The notes under the pieces: model-generated
The model's input: only the letters and a program-made list of their open reading frames with translations
Databases searched by the model: none
What the model was told of the DNA's origin: nothing
Program-made: the position numbers and the translations under genes
Source of the DNA: Tsuneonella rigui
Lineage (GTDB): Bacteria > Pseudomonadota > Alphaproteobacteria > Sphingomonadales > Sphingomonadaceae
Assembly: GCF_003958625.1 (NCBI RefSeq)
Contig: NZ_RSEL01000005.1
Span: forward strand, 248,001 to 312,000
Length of the DNA: 64,000 bases
Direction: 5' to 3'
Part shown: positions 46,762 to 54,987 of the stretch, in pieces
Layout of the letters: every line of letters begins with the position of its first letter
How positions within the stretch are numbered: position 1 is the stretch's first letter

Positions 46762-47112
46762 CTAGGGCTGCCAGGCGTTGACGATGTGCTGCGGCAGGCG
46801 GCCGGGCGCAAGCAGGATCACGTCGATCCGCATGTCCTCACCGTCGGTCGCGTATTCATGAGCGACCGCCTCCACCGCCGCCGCAACCCGTCGCAGTCGG
46901 TATTCGTCGACCGCGAGGCCGAGTTCCTCGGCCCGCTTGCGCCACTTCACCTCGACGAACGCAATCGTGCCGCTGCGCCGGGCAATCAGATCAATCTCGC
47001 CGAGCGGAGTCTTGCGGCGGCGCGCGAGGATGAACCACCCCTTGGCGCGCAGGAACAATTCGGCGGCCAGTTCGCCCTTGCGGCCCGCCTGTTCAGCCCG
47101 CTGGCGCTTCAT
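46762..47112 (-). CDS. YraN/UPF0102 family protein (endonuclease-like fold)
   Basis: 116 residues from the ATG at 47112 (MKRQRAEQAGRKGE). The restriction-endonuclease-like core is visible: GELAAELFLRAKGW, the Glu/Asp of LGEIDLIARR and FVEVKWRK (the PD-ExK-type E-x-K). Function is unsettled in bacteria. Its start overlaps the rsmI stop by four bases, a conserved pairing. Confidence 0.88.
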   Translation of the reverse strand: MKRQRAEQAGRKGELAAELFLRAKGWFILARRRKTPLGEIDLIARRSGTIAFVEVKWRKRAEELGLAVDEYRLRRVAAAVEAVAHEYATDGEDMRIDVILLAPGRLPQHIVNAWQP

Positions 47113-47963
47113 GCGCGCATTTCGAGCGCGCGGGCGTAGAGGTCTTTGCGGTCGAGCCCGGTCACCTTGGCGACCTGCGCCGCGGCCTGCGACGCTTTCA
47201 TAGTCTGCAGCGCTTCTGCCAGCAGTTGGTCGGCGTCGGCGGCGTCGGCGACGCGCTCGGCCGGTGGCGCTACCAGCAGGACGATCTCGCCTTTGGGCGG
47301 ATGCGCCTCGTAGTGCGCGATCAGTTCCGCAGGCGAGCCGGTGCGGCATTCCTCGTAGAGCTTGGTCAACTCGCGCGCGACTGCCACTTCGCGGTCCGGC
47401 AGCGCCTCTCCGATCGCCGCGAGCGCCTTGGTGAGGCGGGGCGCGGTTTCGTAGAACACGAGCGTGGCGGGCACCGGGGCGAGTTCGGTCAGAGCCTCGA
47501 GCCGCGCCTTGTCTTTCACCGGCAAGAACCCCGCGAACAGAAAGCGGTCATTGGGCAGCCCTGAGAGAGTCAGTCCCGCCACCGCCGCACACGGCCCCGG
47601 AATCGTAGTGACCGTGACGCCAGCCTCGCGCGCTTCGCGAACCAGCCGATATCCCGGATCGGATACGAGCGGCGTCCCGGCATCGCTAACCAGGGCCACC
47701 GCGCGATCATGCATCGACGCTACAAGGCGCGCGCGGTCCTTGTCACTCGCGTGGTCATCGTAGCGCCACAGCGGCTTGGACGCGCCGAGGTGCTTCATCA
47801 GCTTGCCGGTGACGCGGGTGTCCTCGCACGCGACCGCATCGCAGGCCCGCAAGACCTCAGCAGCTCTCAGCGTGATGTCGCCGAGATTGCCAATCGGCGT
47901 CGCCACGATGTAGAGGCCGGGCTTTAGAGTTGCAGGCGTTTGGTGGGACACGGCCGGCCTCAT
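47109..47963 (-). CDS. rsmI: 16S rRNA (cytidine-2'-O)-methyltransferase RsmI
   Basis: 284 residues from the ATG at 47963. Tetrapyrrole-methylase fold with LYIVATPIGNLGDITLRA, CEDTRVTGKLMKHL, VALVSDAGTPLVSDPGYRLVR and KGEIVLLVAPP. It methylates C1402 of 16S rRNA. The reading frame extends upstream antisense to the neighbouring gene, but the conserved start is MRPAVSHQTP. It is divergent from the PBP-activator gene by 27 bp, so promoters overlap; rsmI-lppC adjacency is common. Confidence 0.94.
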   Translation of the reverse strand: MRPAVSHQTPATLKPGLYIVATPIGNLGDITLRAAEVLRACDAVACEDTRVTGKLMKHLGASKPLWRYDDHASDKDRARLVASMHDRAVALVSDAGTPLVSDPGYRLVREAREAGVTVTTIPGPCAAVAGLTLSGLPNDRFLFAGFLPVKDKARLEALTELAPVPATLVFYETAPRLTKALAAIGEALPDREVAVARELTKLYEECRTGSPAELIAHYEAHPPKGEIVLLVAPPAERVADAADADQLLAEALQTMKASQAAAQVAKVTGLDRKDLYARALEMRA

Positions 47964-47990
47964 GAACCAGCGACGCGGGGAGCGGCAAGC

Positions 47991-49163
47991 ATGAACCTTG
48001 GAAACTTCGACCGCCGCAAGCTGATCGCGGTCGGCGGCGCGATGCTGCTGGCGGGCTGTAAGCTGATCCCGGGCGGCGGCGCGGCCTCGACCGGGCCGGA
48101 GCCTACACCCACTCCTACCCCTAGCGCGGTCGAGACAGGGCTGCCGACCGACACTGCGCGCCACCGCGTCGCGTTGCTGGTGCCGATGTCGGGCGCGAAC
48201 GGTGCGGTCGGCCAGTCGATCGCCAATGCGACCACCATGGCGCTGCTCGATACCAATGCCGACAACCTGCGCATCACCACCTACGACACCACCGGCGGTG
48301 CCCGCGCGGCCGCGCAGCGAGCGGTGGCGGAAGGCAACAAGCTCATCCTCGGCCCGCTGATGTCGGAAGAAGTCGGCCAGGTGCTTGCCGAGGCGCGTCC
48401 CGCCAACGTACCGCTGATTACCTTTTCCAACGACAGCGCTGTCGCCGGTCCCGACGTGTTCGTGATGGGCCAGGCACCCGAACAATCGATCCAGCGCACT
48501 GTCGATTATGCCCGTGCGCATGGCTCGACGCGGTTCGCCGCGATCGTGCCCGAAGGCGAATACGGCCAGCGCGCGGCGGCCGCTTTCCGCGCATCGGTGG
48601 TCACCGCGGGGGGCACGGTGGGCGACGTCGAGACGTATGCGCGCGGCAACACCTCGATCGTGAGCGCGGCGACGCGGCTCGCGGCCAAGGGCGGATATGA
48701 CACCGTGCTTATCGCAGAGGGCTCGCGACTTGCCGCGCAGGCGGCAGCCGCGCTCAAGCCGCGCGGTGCCGGCGCGGTGCAGTTGCTGGGCACCGAGCTG
48801 TGGAGCGGCGAGAGCGACGTGACCCGCTCCGCGGGCCTGCGCGGAGCATGGTTCTCGGCGATGTCGGACGGTCGCTTCAAGCGCTTCTCCGACAGCTACA
48901 AGACGCGCTTCGGAGCGCAGCCTTACCGAGTTTCGACGCTCGGCTACGACGGGGTCCTGCTGGCCTTGCGGATCGCCCGCGACTGGAAACCCGGCAAGAG
49001 CTTCCCGGCCAGCAAGCTGCGCGACGAAGGCGGCTTCCTGGGCCTCGACGGCGCGTTTCGGTTCGGGCGCAACGGCGTGGTTCAGCGGACGATGGAAGTG
49101 CGCGAGGTGCGCAACGGGCAGGTGGTGATCGTCGACGCCGCGCCGGCCACCTTCGCCAACTGA
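47991..49163 (+). CDS. LppC/LpoA-like penicillin-binding protein activator (lipoprotein)
   Basis: 390 residues. The N-terminus has a twin-Arg-free signal with lipobox LLAGC (Cys about residue 20), a Pro/Thr linker (PEPTPTPTPSAVETG), and a periplasmic-binding-protein type I fold beginning RVALLVPMSGANGAVGQSIANATTMAL. Family members activate PBP1A from the outer membrane. The long TPR domain of E. coli LpoA is absent, as usual in alphaproteobacteria. Confidence 0.85.
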   Translation: MNLGNFDRRKLIAVGGAMLLAGCKLIPGGGAASTGPEPTPTPTPSAVETGLPTDTARHRVALLVPMSGANGAVGQSIANATTMALLDTNADNLRITTYDTTGGARAAAQRAVAEGNKLILGPLMSEEVGQVLAEARPANVPLITFSNDSAVAGPDVFVMGQAPEQSIQRTVDYARAHGSTRFAAIVPEGEYGQRAAAAFRASVVTAGGTVGDVETYARGNTSIVSAATRLAAKGGYDTVLIAEGSRLAAQAAAALKPRGAGAVQLLGTELWSGESDVTRSAGLRGAWFSAMSDGRFKRFSDSYKTRFGAQPYRVSTLGYDGVLLALRIARDWKPGKSFPASKLRDEGGFLGLDGAFRFGRNGVVQRTMEVREVRNGQVVIVDAAPATFAN

Positions 49164-49172
49164 CGATAACCC

Positions 49173-49194
49173 GCCGCGCTGCTTGAAGCGCGGC
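49173..49194 (+). terminator. Hairpin after the LppC-like gene
   Basis: Perfect 8-bp arms GCCGCGCT (49173-49180) and AGCGCGGC (49187-49194) with a 6-nt loop, nine bases after the stop and just before parE. There is no clear U-tract. Confidence 0.5.
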
Positions 49195-49216
49195 GTGCGC
49201 TGCCTATAGCCGAGCC

Positions 49217-51196
49217 ATGTCCGACGACGATCTGTTCGCCAATACCCCCGCCTCGAGCGGCGATTACGATGCCTCCTCGATCGAGGTGCTCGAAGGCCTT
49301 GAGCCCGTGCGCCGCCGGCCCGGCATGTACATCGGCGGCACCGACGACCGCGCGCTGCATCACCTTGCCGCCGAAGTGCTCGACAACGCGATGGACGAGG
49401 CGGTCGCCGGCCATGCGACCCGGATCGAGGTCGCGCTCGATGAAGGCAACCGGCTGACCATCGCCGACAACGGCCGCGGCATGCCGGTGGCCGAGCACCC
49501 CAAGTTCCCCGGCAAGTCGACCCTCGAGGTGATCCTCTCGATGCTGCACTCGGGCGGCAAGTTCTCAGGGAAAGCCTACGCCACCAGCGGCGGCCTCCAC
49601 GGCGTGGGCGTGAGCGTGGTCAACGCCCTCTCCAGCCATACGCGGGTGGAAGTCGCGCGAGACCGCCAGCTCTATGCGCAAGAGTTTGCGCGCGGGGTGA
49701 CCCTCGGCCCGCTGCAGGAGCTCGGCCCGACGCCCAACCGGCGCGGCACTACTGTCAGCTTCACGCCCGATGTCGAGATCTTCGGCGACCGCGAGTTCAG
49801 CGCCAAGCGGCTGTTCAAGCTCGCCCGATCGAAGGCCTACCTCTACGCCGGGGTCGAAATCCGCTGGAAGTGCGCGGCTTCGCTCGCGACCGACGACGTT
49901 CCGGCAGAGGCGGTGTTCAAGTTCCCCGGCGGCCTGTCCGATCACCTCGCCGAACAGATCGGCGGACGCGAATGCGTCACCGCCCAGCCCTTTGCCGGCA
50001 CGCAGGACTTTTCCGACGATCAGGGCCGCGTGGAGTGGGCGATCGCCTGGCCGCTGTGGTCCGACGGATCGTACTCGTGGTATTGCAACACCGTGCCCAC
50101 CCCCGACGGCGGCACGCACGAACAGGGCCTGCGCGCGGCGCTGACCAAGGGCCTGCGCGCGTTCGCCGAGCTGATTGGGCAGAAGAAGGCCAAAGACCTT
50201 TCCGCCGACGATGTGATCACCGGATCGGAGATCATGCTCAGCGTGTTCATCCGCGACCCGCAGTTCCAGAGCCAGACCAAGGACCGCCTCACTTCGCCCG
50301 AGGCTGCGCGTCTGGTCGAGAACGCGGTCCGCGACCACTTCGACCATTTCCTGACCGACAACATGGAGCGCGGCCGCGCGCTGCTCGGCTCGGTCATGGA
50401 GCGGATGGACGAGCGCCTGAAGCGCAAGGCCGAGCGCGAGATCAAGCGCAAGACCGCGACCAACGCCAAGAAGGTCCGCCTGCCGGGCAAGCTCACCGAC
50501 TGCACCGGCGAGGGCGGCGGCGAGACCGAGCTGTTCATCGTCGAAGGCGACAGCGCCGGCGGCAGCGCCAAGCAGGCGCGCGACCGCAAGACGCAGGCGA
50601 TCCTCCCAATCCGCGGCAAGATCCTCAATGTCGCCAGCGCCACCGCCGACAAAATCCGCGCTAACACCGAGATCGCCGACCTGACGCTGGCGATGGGCTG
50701 CGGCACCCGCAAGGACTGCAACGCCGATCAACTGCGGTACGACCGGATCGTCATCATGACCGACGCCGATGTCGACGGCGCGCACATCGCCACGCTGCTG
50801 ATGACGTTTTTCTTCCAGGAAATGCCCGACGTGGTGAAGCGCGGGCACCTGTTCCTCGCCCAGCCCCCGCTCTACCGCCTGACCGCGGGCAAGGAGAGCG
50901 CTTATGCCCGCGACGACGCGCACCGCGCTGAGCTCGAAGCGACGCAGTTCAAGGGCAAGAAGGTCGAAGTCGCCCGATTCAAGGGCCTCGGCGAGATGAA
51001 CCCGCAGCAGCTGCGCGAAACGACGATGAACCCGGCGAGCCGCAGCCTGATCCGCATCACCCTGCCGCCCGAGCACGAGCAGCGCTTCGCGATCCAGGAA
51101 CTTGTGGACCAGCTGATGGGCCGCAACCCGGAGCACCGTTTCAACTTCATCCAGAACAACGCCGCCGAGTTCGACCGCGAGCTGATCGATGCCTGA
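49217..51196 (+). CDS. parE: DNA topoisomerase IV subunit B
   Basis: 659 residues. The GHKL ATPase has EVLDNAMDEAVAG and IADNGRGMPV, plus GGLHGVGVSVVNALS. The TOPRIM domain has LFIVEGDSAGGSAKQARDRKTQAI and the metal-binding DADVDGAHIATL. The length and the absence of the GyrB insertion fit ParE. It decatenates chromosomes with ParC (not in the window). Its end overlaps the histidine kinase start by eight bases. Confidence 0.95.
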   Translation: MSDDDLFANTPASSGDYDASSIEVLEGLEPVRRRPGMYIGGTDDRALHHLAAEVLDNAMDEAVAGHATRIEVALDEGNRLTIADNGRGMPVAEHPKFPGKSTLEVILSMLHSGGKFSGKAYATSGGLHGVGVSVVNALSSHTRVEVARDRQLYAQEFARGVTLGPLQELGPTPNRRGTTVSFTPDVEIFGDREFSAKRLFKLARSKAYLYAGVEIRWKCAASLATDDVPAEAVFKFPGGLSDHLAEQIGGRECVTAQPFAGTQDFSDDQGRVEWAIAWPLWSDGSYSWYCNTVPTPDGGTHEQGLRAALTKGLRAFAELIGQKKAKDLSADDVITGSEIMLSVFIRDPQFQSQTKDRLTSPEAARLVENAVRDHFDHFLTDNMERGRALLGSVMERMDERLKRKAEREIKRKTATNAKKVRLPGKLTDCTGEGGGETELFIVEGDSAGGSAKQARDRKTQAILPIRGKILNVASATADKIRANTEIADLTLAMGCGTRKDCNADQLRYDRIVIMTDADVDGAHIATLLMTFFFQEMPDVVKRGHLFLAQPPLYRLTAGKESAYARDDAHRAELEATQFKGKKVEVARFKGLGEMNPQQLRETTMNPASRSLIRITLPPEHEQRFAIQELVDQLMGRNPEHRFNFIQNNAAEFDRELIDA

Positions 51197-52697
51197 GCGG
51201 AGGCTGGGCGCACGCGGATTGCTGCGGTTCGAGGGCAACCGCCCGGTCGTCTGGCTGCTCGCGCTCAGCGGCGGCCTGCTGGTGATCGCGATCACTGCCG
51301 CGGTGCTGGCGCTTAACTCGTTGACGCATACCAGCGAGCGGGTGGAGCACAGCCTGCGGGTGATCTCCTCGCTCAATCGCCTGATCACCTACAACGAACG
51401 GATCGAAACGGCGCGACGGGGCTATCTGATCGCGCCGCAAGCTGCATTCGTGAAGACGGTCCAGGAAGCGCAAAAGGACTTCGAGGGCGCGCTTACGGAC
51501 GTGGAAAATCTGATCGATGACAATCCCGGTCAGATTTCGCGCATGGGCCAGATCAAGACCCTGGCTGCGCAACGCGACCCGGTGATCTCGGACACAATCC
51601 TGACCCCAGCGACCGTGACCGCGAGCGTGCAGGAAAACGGGTTCAGTTCAGAGCGCGGCGTGCTGATCACGCGGGCCATCCGCAGGGTCAGCAACCAGAT
51701 GGTCGAGGTCGAGAACGACCTGCTGTTCCAGCGCAATCGCGCACAAACTGCCTCGCAAAGCCGGTTCTACGCGATCGGCGGCGCGGCGACGATGATGCTG
51801 TTGCTCACGCTGCTCACGGTCATCGTCCTCGTCCTGCGCTTCAATCGTGAACTCACGATCGCCCAGGCGCGGCTGAAGCGGGCGAACGAGGGGCTGGAAG
51901 ACGCAGTCGAGGCGCGCACTTCCGAACTGACGCGCGCCAACCAGGAGATTCAGCGGTTCGCCTATATCGTCAGCCACGATCTGCGATCGCCGCTGGTCAA
52001 TGTCCTCGGCTTCACCTCCGAACTCGATGAATCGCGCAAGACTATTCGCGCATTCCTCGAAACCCTGTTCGAGAAACATCCGGCGCTGAAGAACGAGGCG
52101 GCGTGGCTGGCAGCGGACGAAGACCTGCCCGAGGCGCTCGACTTCATCCGCAAGTCGACCGAAAAGATGGACCGGCTGATCAACTCGATCCTCGAACTGT
52201 CGCGACAGGGGCGCCGTGCCCTCAGCCCCGAGAAGCTCGACATGAACGCGCTGGCCGATGGGGTTGTCGCCTCGCTCCATCAGCGCGCAATCGATGCCGG
52301 CGCCGAGGTCATCGTGGAACCGATCCCGTCGCTCGAAAGCGACCGCATTGCGGTTGAGCAGATCCTGTCGAACCTGGTTGAGAATGCGCTGAAATATTTG
52401 AGTCCCAAACGCTCCGGGAAAGTGACCGTCAGCGGCCAGCGCGCCGGGCAAATGATCGAGATCGCCGTGCGCGACAACGGCCGCGGGATCGATCCGGCCG
52501 ATCACCAACGGGTGTTCGACCTCTTCCGGCGCGCAGGGACGCAGGATCAACCCGGCGAAGGGATCGGCCTCGCCAACGTCCGCGCGCTGGCCTATCGGCT
52601 CGGCGGGACGATCTCGCTCGACTCCAAACTTGACGAAGGCGCAACATTCACGCTTTCGTTGCCCGAACGATCAATCGCAGTGGAAACAAACACATGA
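51189..52697 (+). CDS. Membrane sensor histidine kinase with CHASE3-like sensor
   Basis: 502 residues. TM1 (about 22-43) and TM2 (about 194-218) enclose a periplasmic helical CHASE3-like domain (VEHSLRVISSLNRLITYNERIETARRGYL in outline). A coiled coil leads to the HisKA domain with phospho-acceptor in FAYIVSHDLRSPLVNVLGF and the HATPase with N-box LVENALKYLS, G1 VRDNGRGID and G2 GEGIGLANV. It resembles phytochrome-type or CHASE3 kinases paired with Rcp1-like regulators, and the following gene is just that. Start overlaps parE. Confidence 0.9.
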   Translation: MPERRLGARGLLRFEGNRPVVWLLALSGGLLVIAITAAVLALNSLTHTSERVEHSLRVISSLNRLITYNERIETARRGYLIAPQAAFVKTVQEAQKDFEGALTDVENLIDDNPGQISRMGQIKTLAAQRDPVISDTILTPATVTASVQENGFSSERGVLITRAIRRVSNQMVEVENDLLFQRNRAQTASQSRFYAIGGAATMMLLLTLLTVIVLVLRFNRELTIAQARLKRANEGLEDAVEARTSELTRANQEIQRFAYIVSHDLRSPLVNVLGFTSELDESRKTIRAFLETLFEKHPALKNEAAWLAADEDLPEALDFIRKSTEKMDRLINSILELSRQGRRALSPEKLDMNALADGVVASLHQRAIDAGAEVIVEPIPSLESDRIAVEQILSNLVENALKYLSPKRSGKVTVSGQRAGQMIEIAVRDNGRGIDPADHQRVFDLFRRAGTQDQPGEGIGLANVRALAYRLGGTISLDSKLDEGATFTLSLPERSIAVETNT

Positions 52698-53137
52698 ACG
52701 CCTCCCAGACCGTCGGCATCGTCATGATCGAGGACGACGAGGGCCACGCGCGCCTGATCGAGAAGAACATTCGCCGCGCCGGCATCCACAACGAGATCCG
52801 GCATTTCGCGGATGGCACGACTGCGCTCGATTACCTGATGAACGACCCCGCCGGCCCGACTCATGGCGGCCCGGTGCTGGTGCTGCTCGACCTCAACCTG
52901 CCGGACATGAGCGGCACCTCGATCCTCGAGAAGATCAAGGGTAACGCTCACCTTCACCGCACCCCGGTCGTGGTGCTCACCACCACCGACGACAAGGTCG
53001 AGATCCAGCGCTGCTACGACCTCGGCTGCAACGTCTACATCACCAAGCCGGTGAACTACGAAAGCTTCGCCGATGCGATCCGCCAGCTGGGCCTGTTCCT
53101 GGCGGTCATCCAGGTGCCTGAGGTCGACGCCCAATAA
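52694..53137 (+). CDS. Single-domain response regulator (Rcp1-like)
   Basis: 147 residues, one receiver domain only: acidic pocket IEDDEGHARL, phospho-acceptor Asp in VLLDLNLPDMSG, Thr/Ser switch in VVVLTTTDD and Lys in YITKPVNYE. It lacks an output domain, so it acts as a phosphorelay intermediate or by protein contact. It overlaps the kinase gene by four bases (ATGA) and its TAA overlaps the apparent ATA start of the next gene. Confidence 0.93.
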   Translation: MNASQTVGIVMIEDDEGHARLIEKNIRRAGIHNEIRHFADGTTALDYLMNDPAGPTHGGPVLVLLDLNLPDMSGTSILEKIKGNAHLHRTPVVVLTTTDDKVEIQRCYDLGCNVYITKPVNYESFADAIRQLGLFLAVIQVPEVDAQ

Positions 53138-54162
53138 CCGCGCCGCGGATCCTCTATGTCGACGATGACGACGCACTGCGCCGTCTGACTCAGCGCGCCC
53201 TCGGCCGGCGCGGCTTCGAGGTCGAGGTCGCTGAGAGCGCCGACACGGGCTTGGCGCGACTGCGCGACGAGCAGTTCGATCTGGTCGCCATCGATCACTA
53301 CATGCCGGGCAAGAGCGGACTCGACCTGCTCGCCGAAATCGTTGCGCTCGAAGAGCATCCCCCGGTCGTGTTCGTGACCGGCAACGACGACACTGCCGTG
53401 GCGGTCAAGGCGCTCCATGCTGGTGCGCTCGATTTCGTGGTCAAAACGGTCGGCGACACCTTCTTCGATGTGCTCGACGGGCGTTTCCGGCAGGCCTTGT
53501 CACGCGACAAGCTGGAGCGCGACAAGCGCGCGGCCGAGGCGGAACTGCGGCTCGCTAACGAGCGCCTCGAGCTACTGGTGCGCGAGGTGCACCACCGGGT
53601 TTCGAACAGCTTGCAGATGGTGCTCAGCTTCGTCGCCATGCAGGCCAAGCAATCCGATGCGCCCGAAGTGCGCGCCGCGCTCGACGACATCCAGAACCGC
53701 ATCAAGGCGATCAGCAAGGTTCACCAGCGGCTCTATACACGCGATGACCTGACGACGATCGACCTCGACGCCTATCTCGGCAACCTGGTCGAGGACTTGC
53801 GCGAGAGTCTGCCCGAGGCGGTGACGATCGAACTGGCATCCGAGGCGGTTATGGTTTCGCCCGATACCGCGGTGTCGGTCGGGGTGATCGTCAACGAGTT
53901 GGTCAGCAACGCCGCGAAGTATGCCTTCGGCCCGGGCCAGCGCGGCCAGATCACGGTGCGCCTCGAGTCCGAGCCGGCCGGCGGATTTGCGGTGACCGTC
54001 GAGGACAATGGCAGCGGCTTCGACACCGAAGATGCACCCGTCGGCACGGGTCTCGGCACACGCATCGTCGATGCCATTGCGCGCAGCCTGGGGACGAAAG
54101 TTCAGGTGATGGACAAAGCCGGCGGCACCGCGTTGCGCCTCAGTGTAAAGAGCGGGCGCTAG
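53134..54162 (+). CDS. Hybrid receiver-HisKA_2 histidine kinase with apparent ATA start
   Basis: 342 residues if it starts at the ATA at 53134. The sequence from there, reading ATA ACC GCG CCG CGG ATC CTC, encodes a normal receiver opening (ILYVDDDDALRRL), the Asp in AIDHYMPGKSG and Lys in FVVKTVGD. The transmitter has LVREVHHRVSNSLQMVLSFV (HisKA_2 His) and HATPase motifs VNELVSNAAKYAF and VEDNGSGFD. The first usual start codon is TTG at 53251, which would delete half the receiver, including the acidic pocket. No ATG, GTG or TTG exists between the upstream in-frame stop (53119) and 53251. Kinases of this type often feed the general stress response. Confidence 0.85.
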   Translation: MTAPRILYVDDDDALRRLTQRALGRRGFEVEVAESADTGLARLRDEQFDLVAIDHYMPGKSGLDLLAEIVALEEHPPVVFVTGNDDTAVAVKALHAGALDFVVKTVGDTFFDVLDGRFRQALSRDKLERDKRAAEAELRLANERLELLVREVHHRVSNSLQMVLSFVAMQAKQSDAPEVRAALDDIQNRIKAISKVHQRLYTRDDLTTIDLDAYLGNLVEDLRESLPEAVTIELASEAVMVSPDTAVSVGVIVNELVSNAAKYAFGPGQRGQITVRLESEPAGGFAVTVEDNGSGFDTEDAPVGTGLGTRIVDAIARSLGTKVQVMDKAGGTALRLSVKSGR

Positions 54163-54926
54163 GCGCCCTCGGCTAGGTAACGCTCCGCCCACGCGGCGAT
54201 CACCGACGCGGCGAAATCAGCGTCGGCCTGCTGCAACAGCAGGTGATCGGCGCCGGCCAGGCTGATGAAGCTCTTGGGATGCTTGGCCGCCTCGAACAGG
54301 CGGGCGGCGTTTTCGATTCCCACCAACTCGTCGGTCGGCGAGTGCAGGATCATCAGCGGGCGACCCAAGTCTCCGACTTCAGCGGCCAGGTCGACATCGC
54401 GCAGGTGCGCCACGAATTCCCGCGTGATCTCGAATGAGCGCCCGCCAACAGTGACCGGGCCGCGCCCGCCGCGCTCAATCGCGGCGAGGTCGCCGTGCAC
54501 CTGGCGCAACACATGCTCCACGCTGGCGGGCGCGCCGATGGTCGCCACCGCGGCCACCTCGGCGATCTCGCCCGCTGCGGCGAGCACCGCCGCGCCGCCC
54601 AGGCTGTGCCCGACGAGCAGCACGCCGGGACCGAAGCGACCGATCAACCAGTGGGCCGCGGCGGTGACGTCGGCGACGTCGGCCGGAAAGCTGTCGGCGC
54701 CGAAATCACCCTCGCTCTCGCCCAAGCCGCGAAAGTCGAACCGCAGGCACGCGACGCCCCGATCCGCCAGTTCGCGACTGACCGCGACTGCCGCTTTGCT
54801 CTGGCGGGTGCAGGTGAAGCAATGCGCGAACAAAGCCGCGCCACGCCGCTCTCCAACAGGCGATTCGAGCGTGGCGGCGAGCGCGGGACCGTCAGCGCGC
54901 GTAATGCGGATCGACTCGCTGGACAT
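54159..54926 (-). CDS. Alpha/beta hydrolase
   Basis: 255 residues from the ATG at 54926 (MSSESIRITRADG). Catalytic triad candidates are Ser in VGHSLGGAAV, Asp in SPTDELVG and His in AGADHLLL. CLRFDFRGLGES is a typical hydrolase core. It resembles OsmC-linked or dienelactone-type hydrolases of the FrsA/YghX style; substrate is unknown. The end overlaps the kinase gene tail to tail. Confidence 0.85.
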   Translation of the reverse strand: MSSESIRITRADGPALAATLESPVGERRGAALFAHCFTCTRQSKAAVAVSRELADRGVACLRFDFRGLGESEGDFGADSFPADVADVTAAAHWLIGRFGPGVLLVGHSLGGAAVLAAAGEIAEVAAVATIGAPASVEHVLRQVHGDLAAIERGGRGPVTVGGRSFEITREFVAHLRDVDLAAEVGDLGRPLMILHSPTDELVGIENAARLFEAAKHPKSFISLAGADHLLLQQADADFAASVIAAWAERYLAEGA

Positions 54927-54987
54927 CGTCCGGTGCCGTGCCACAAATCGTGCGGCCACGTGAGTGCCCGCGAGGAGACCGACCTGA

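Noticed and set aside
49565-51388. 607-codon open frame antisense to parE
   Set aside because: Low-complexity Ala/Arg/Asp product with no family features; parE on the other strand is certain.
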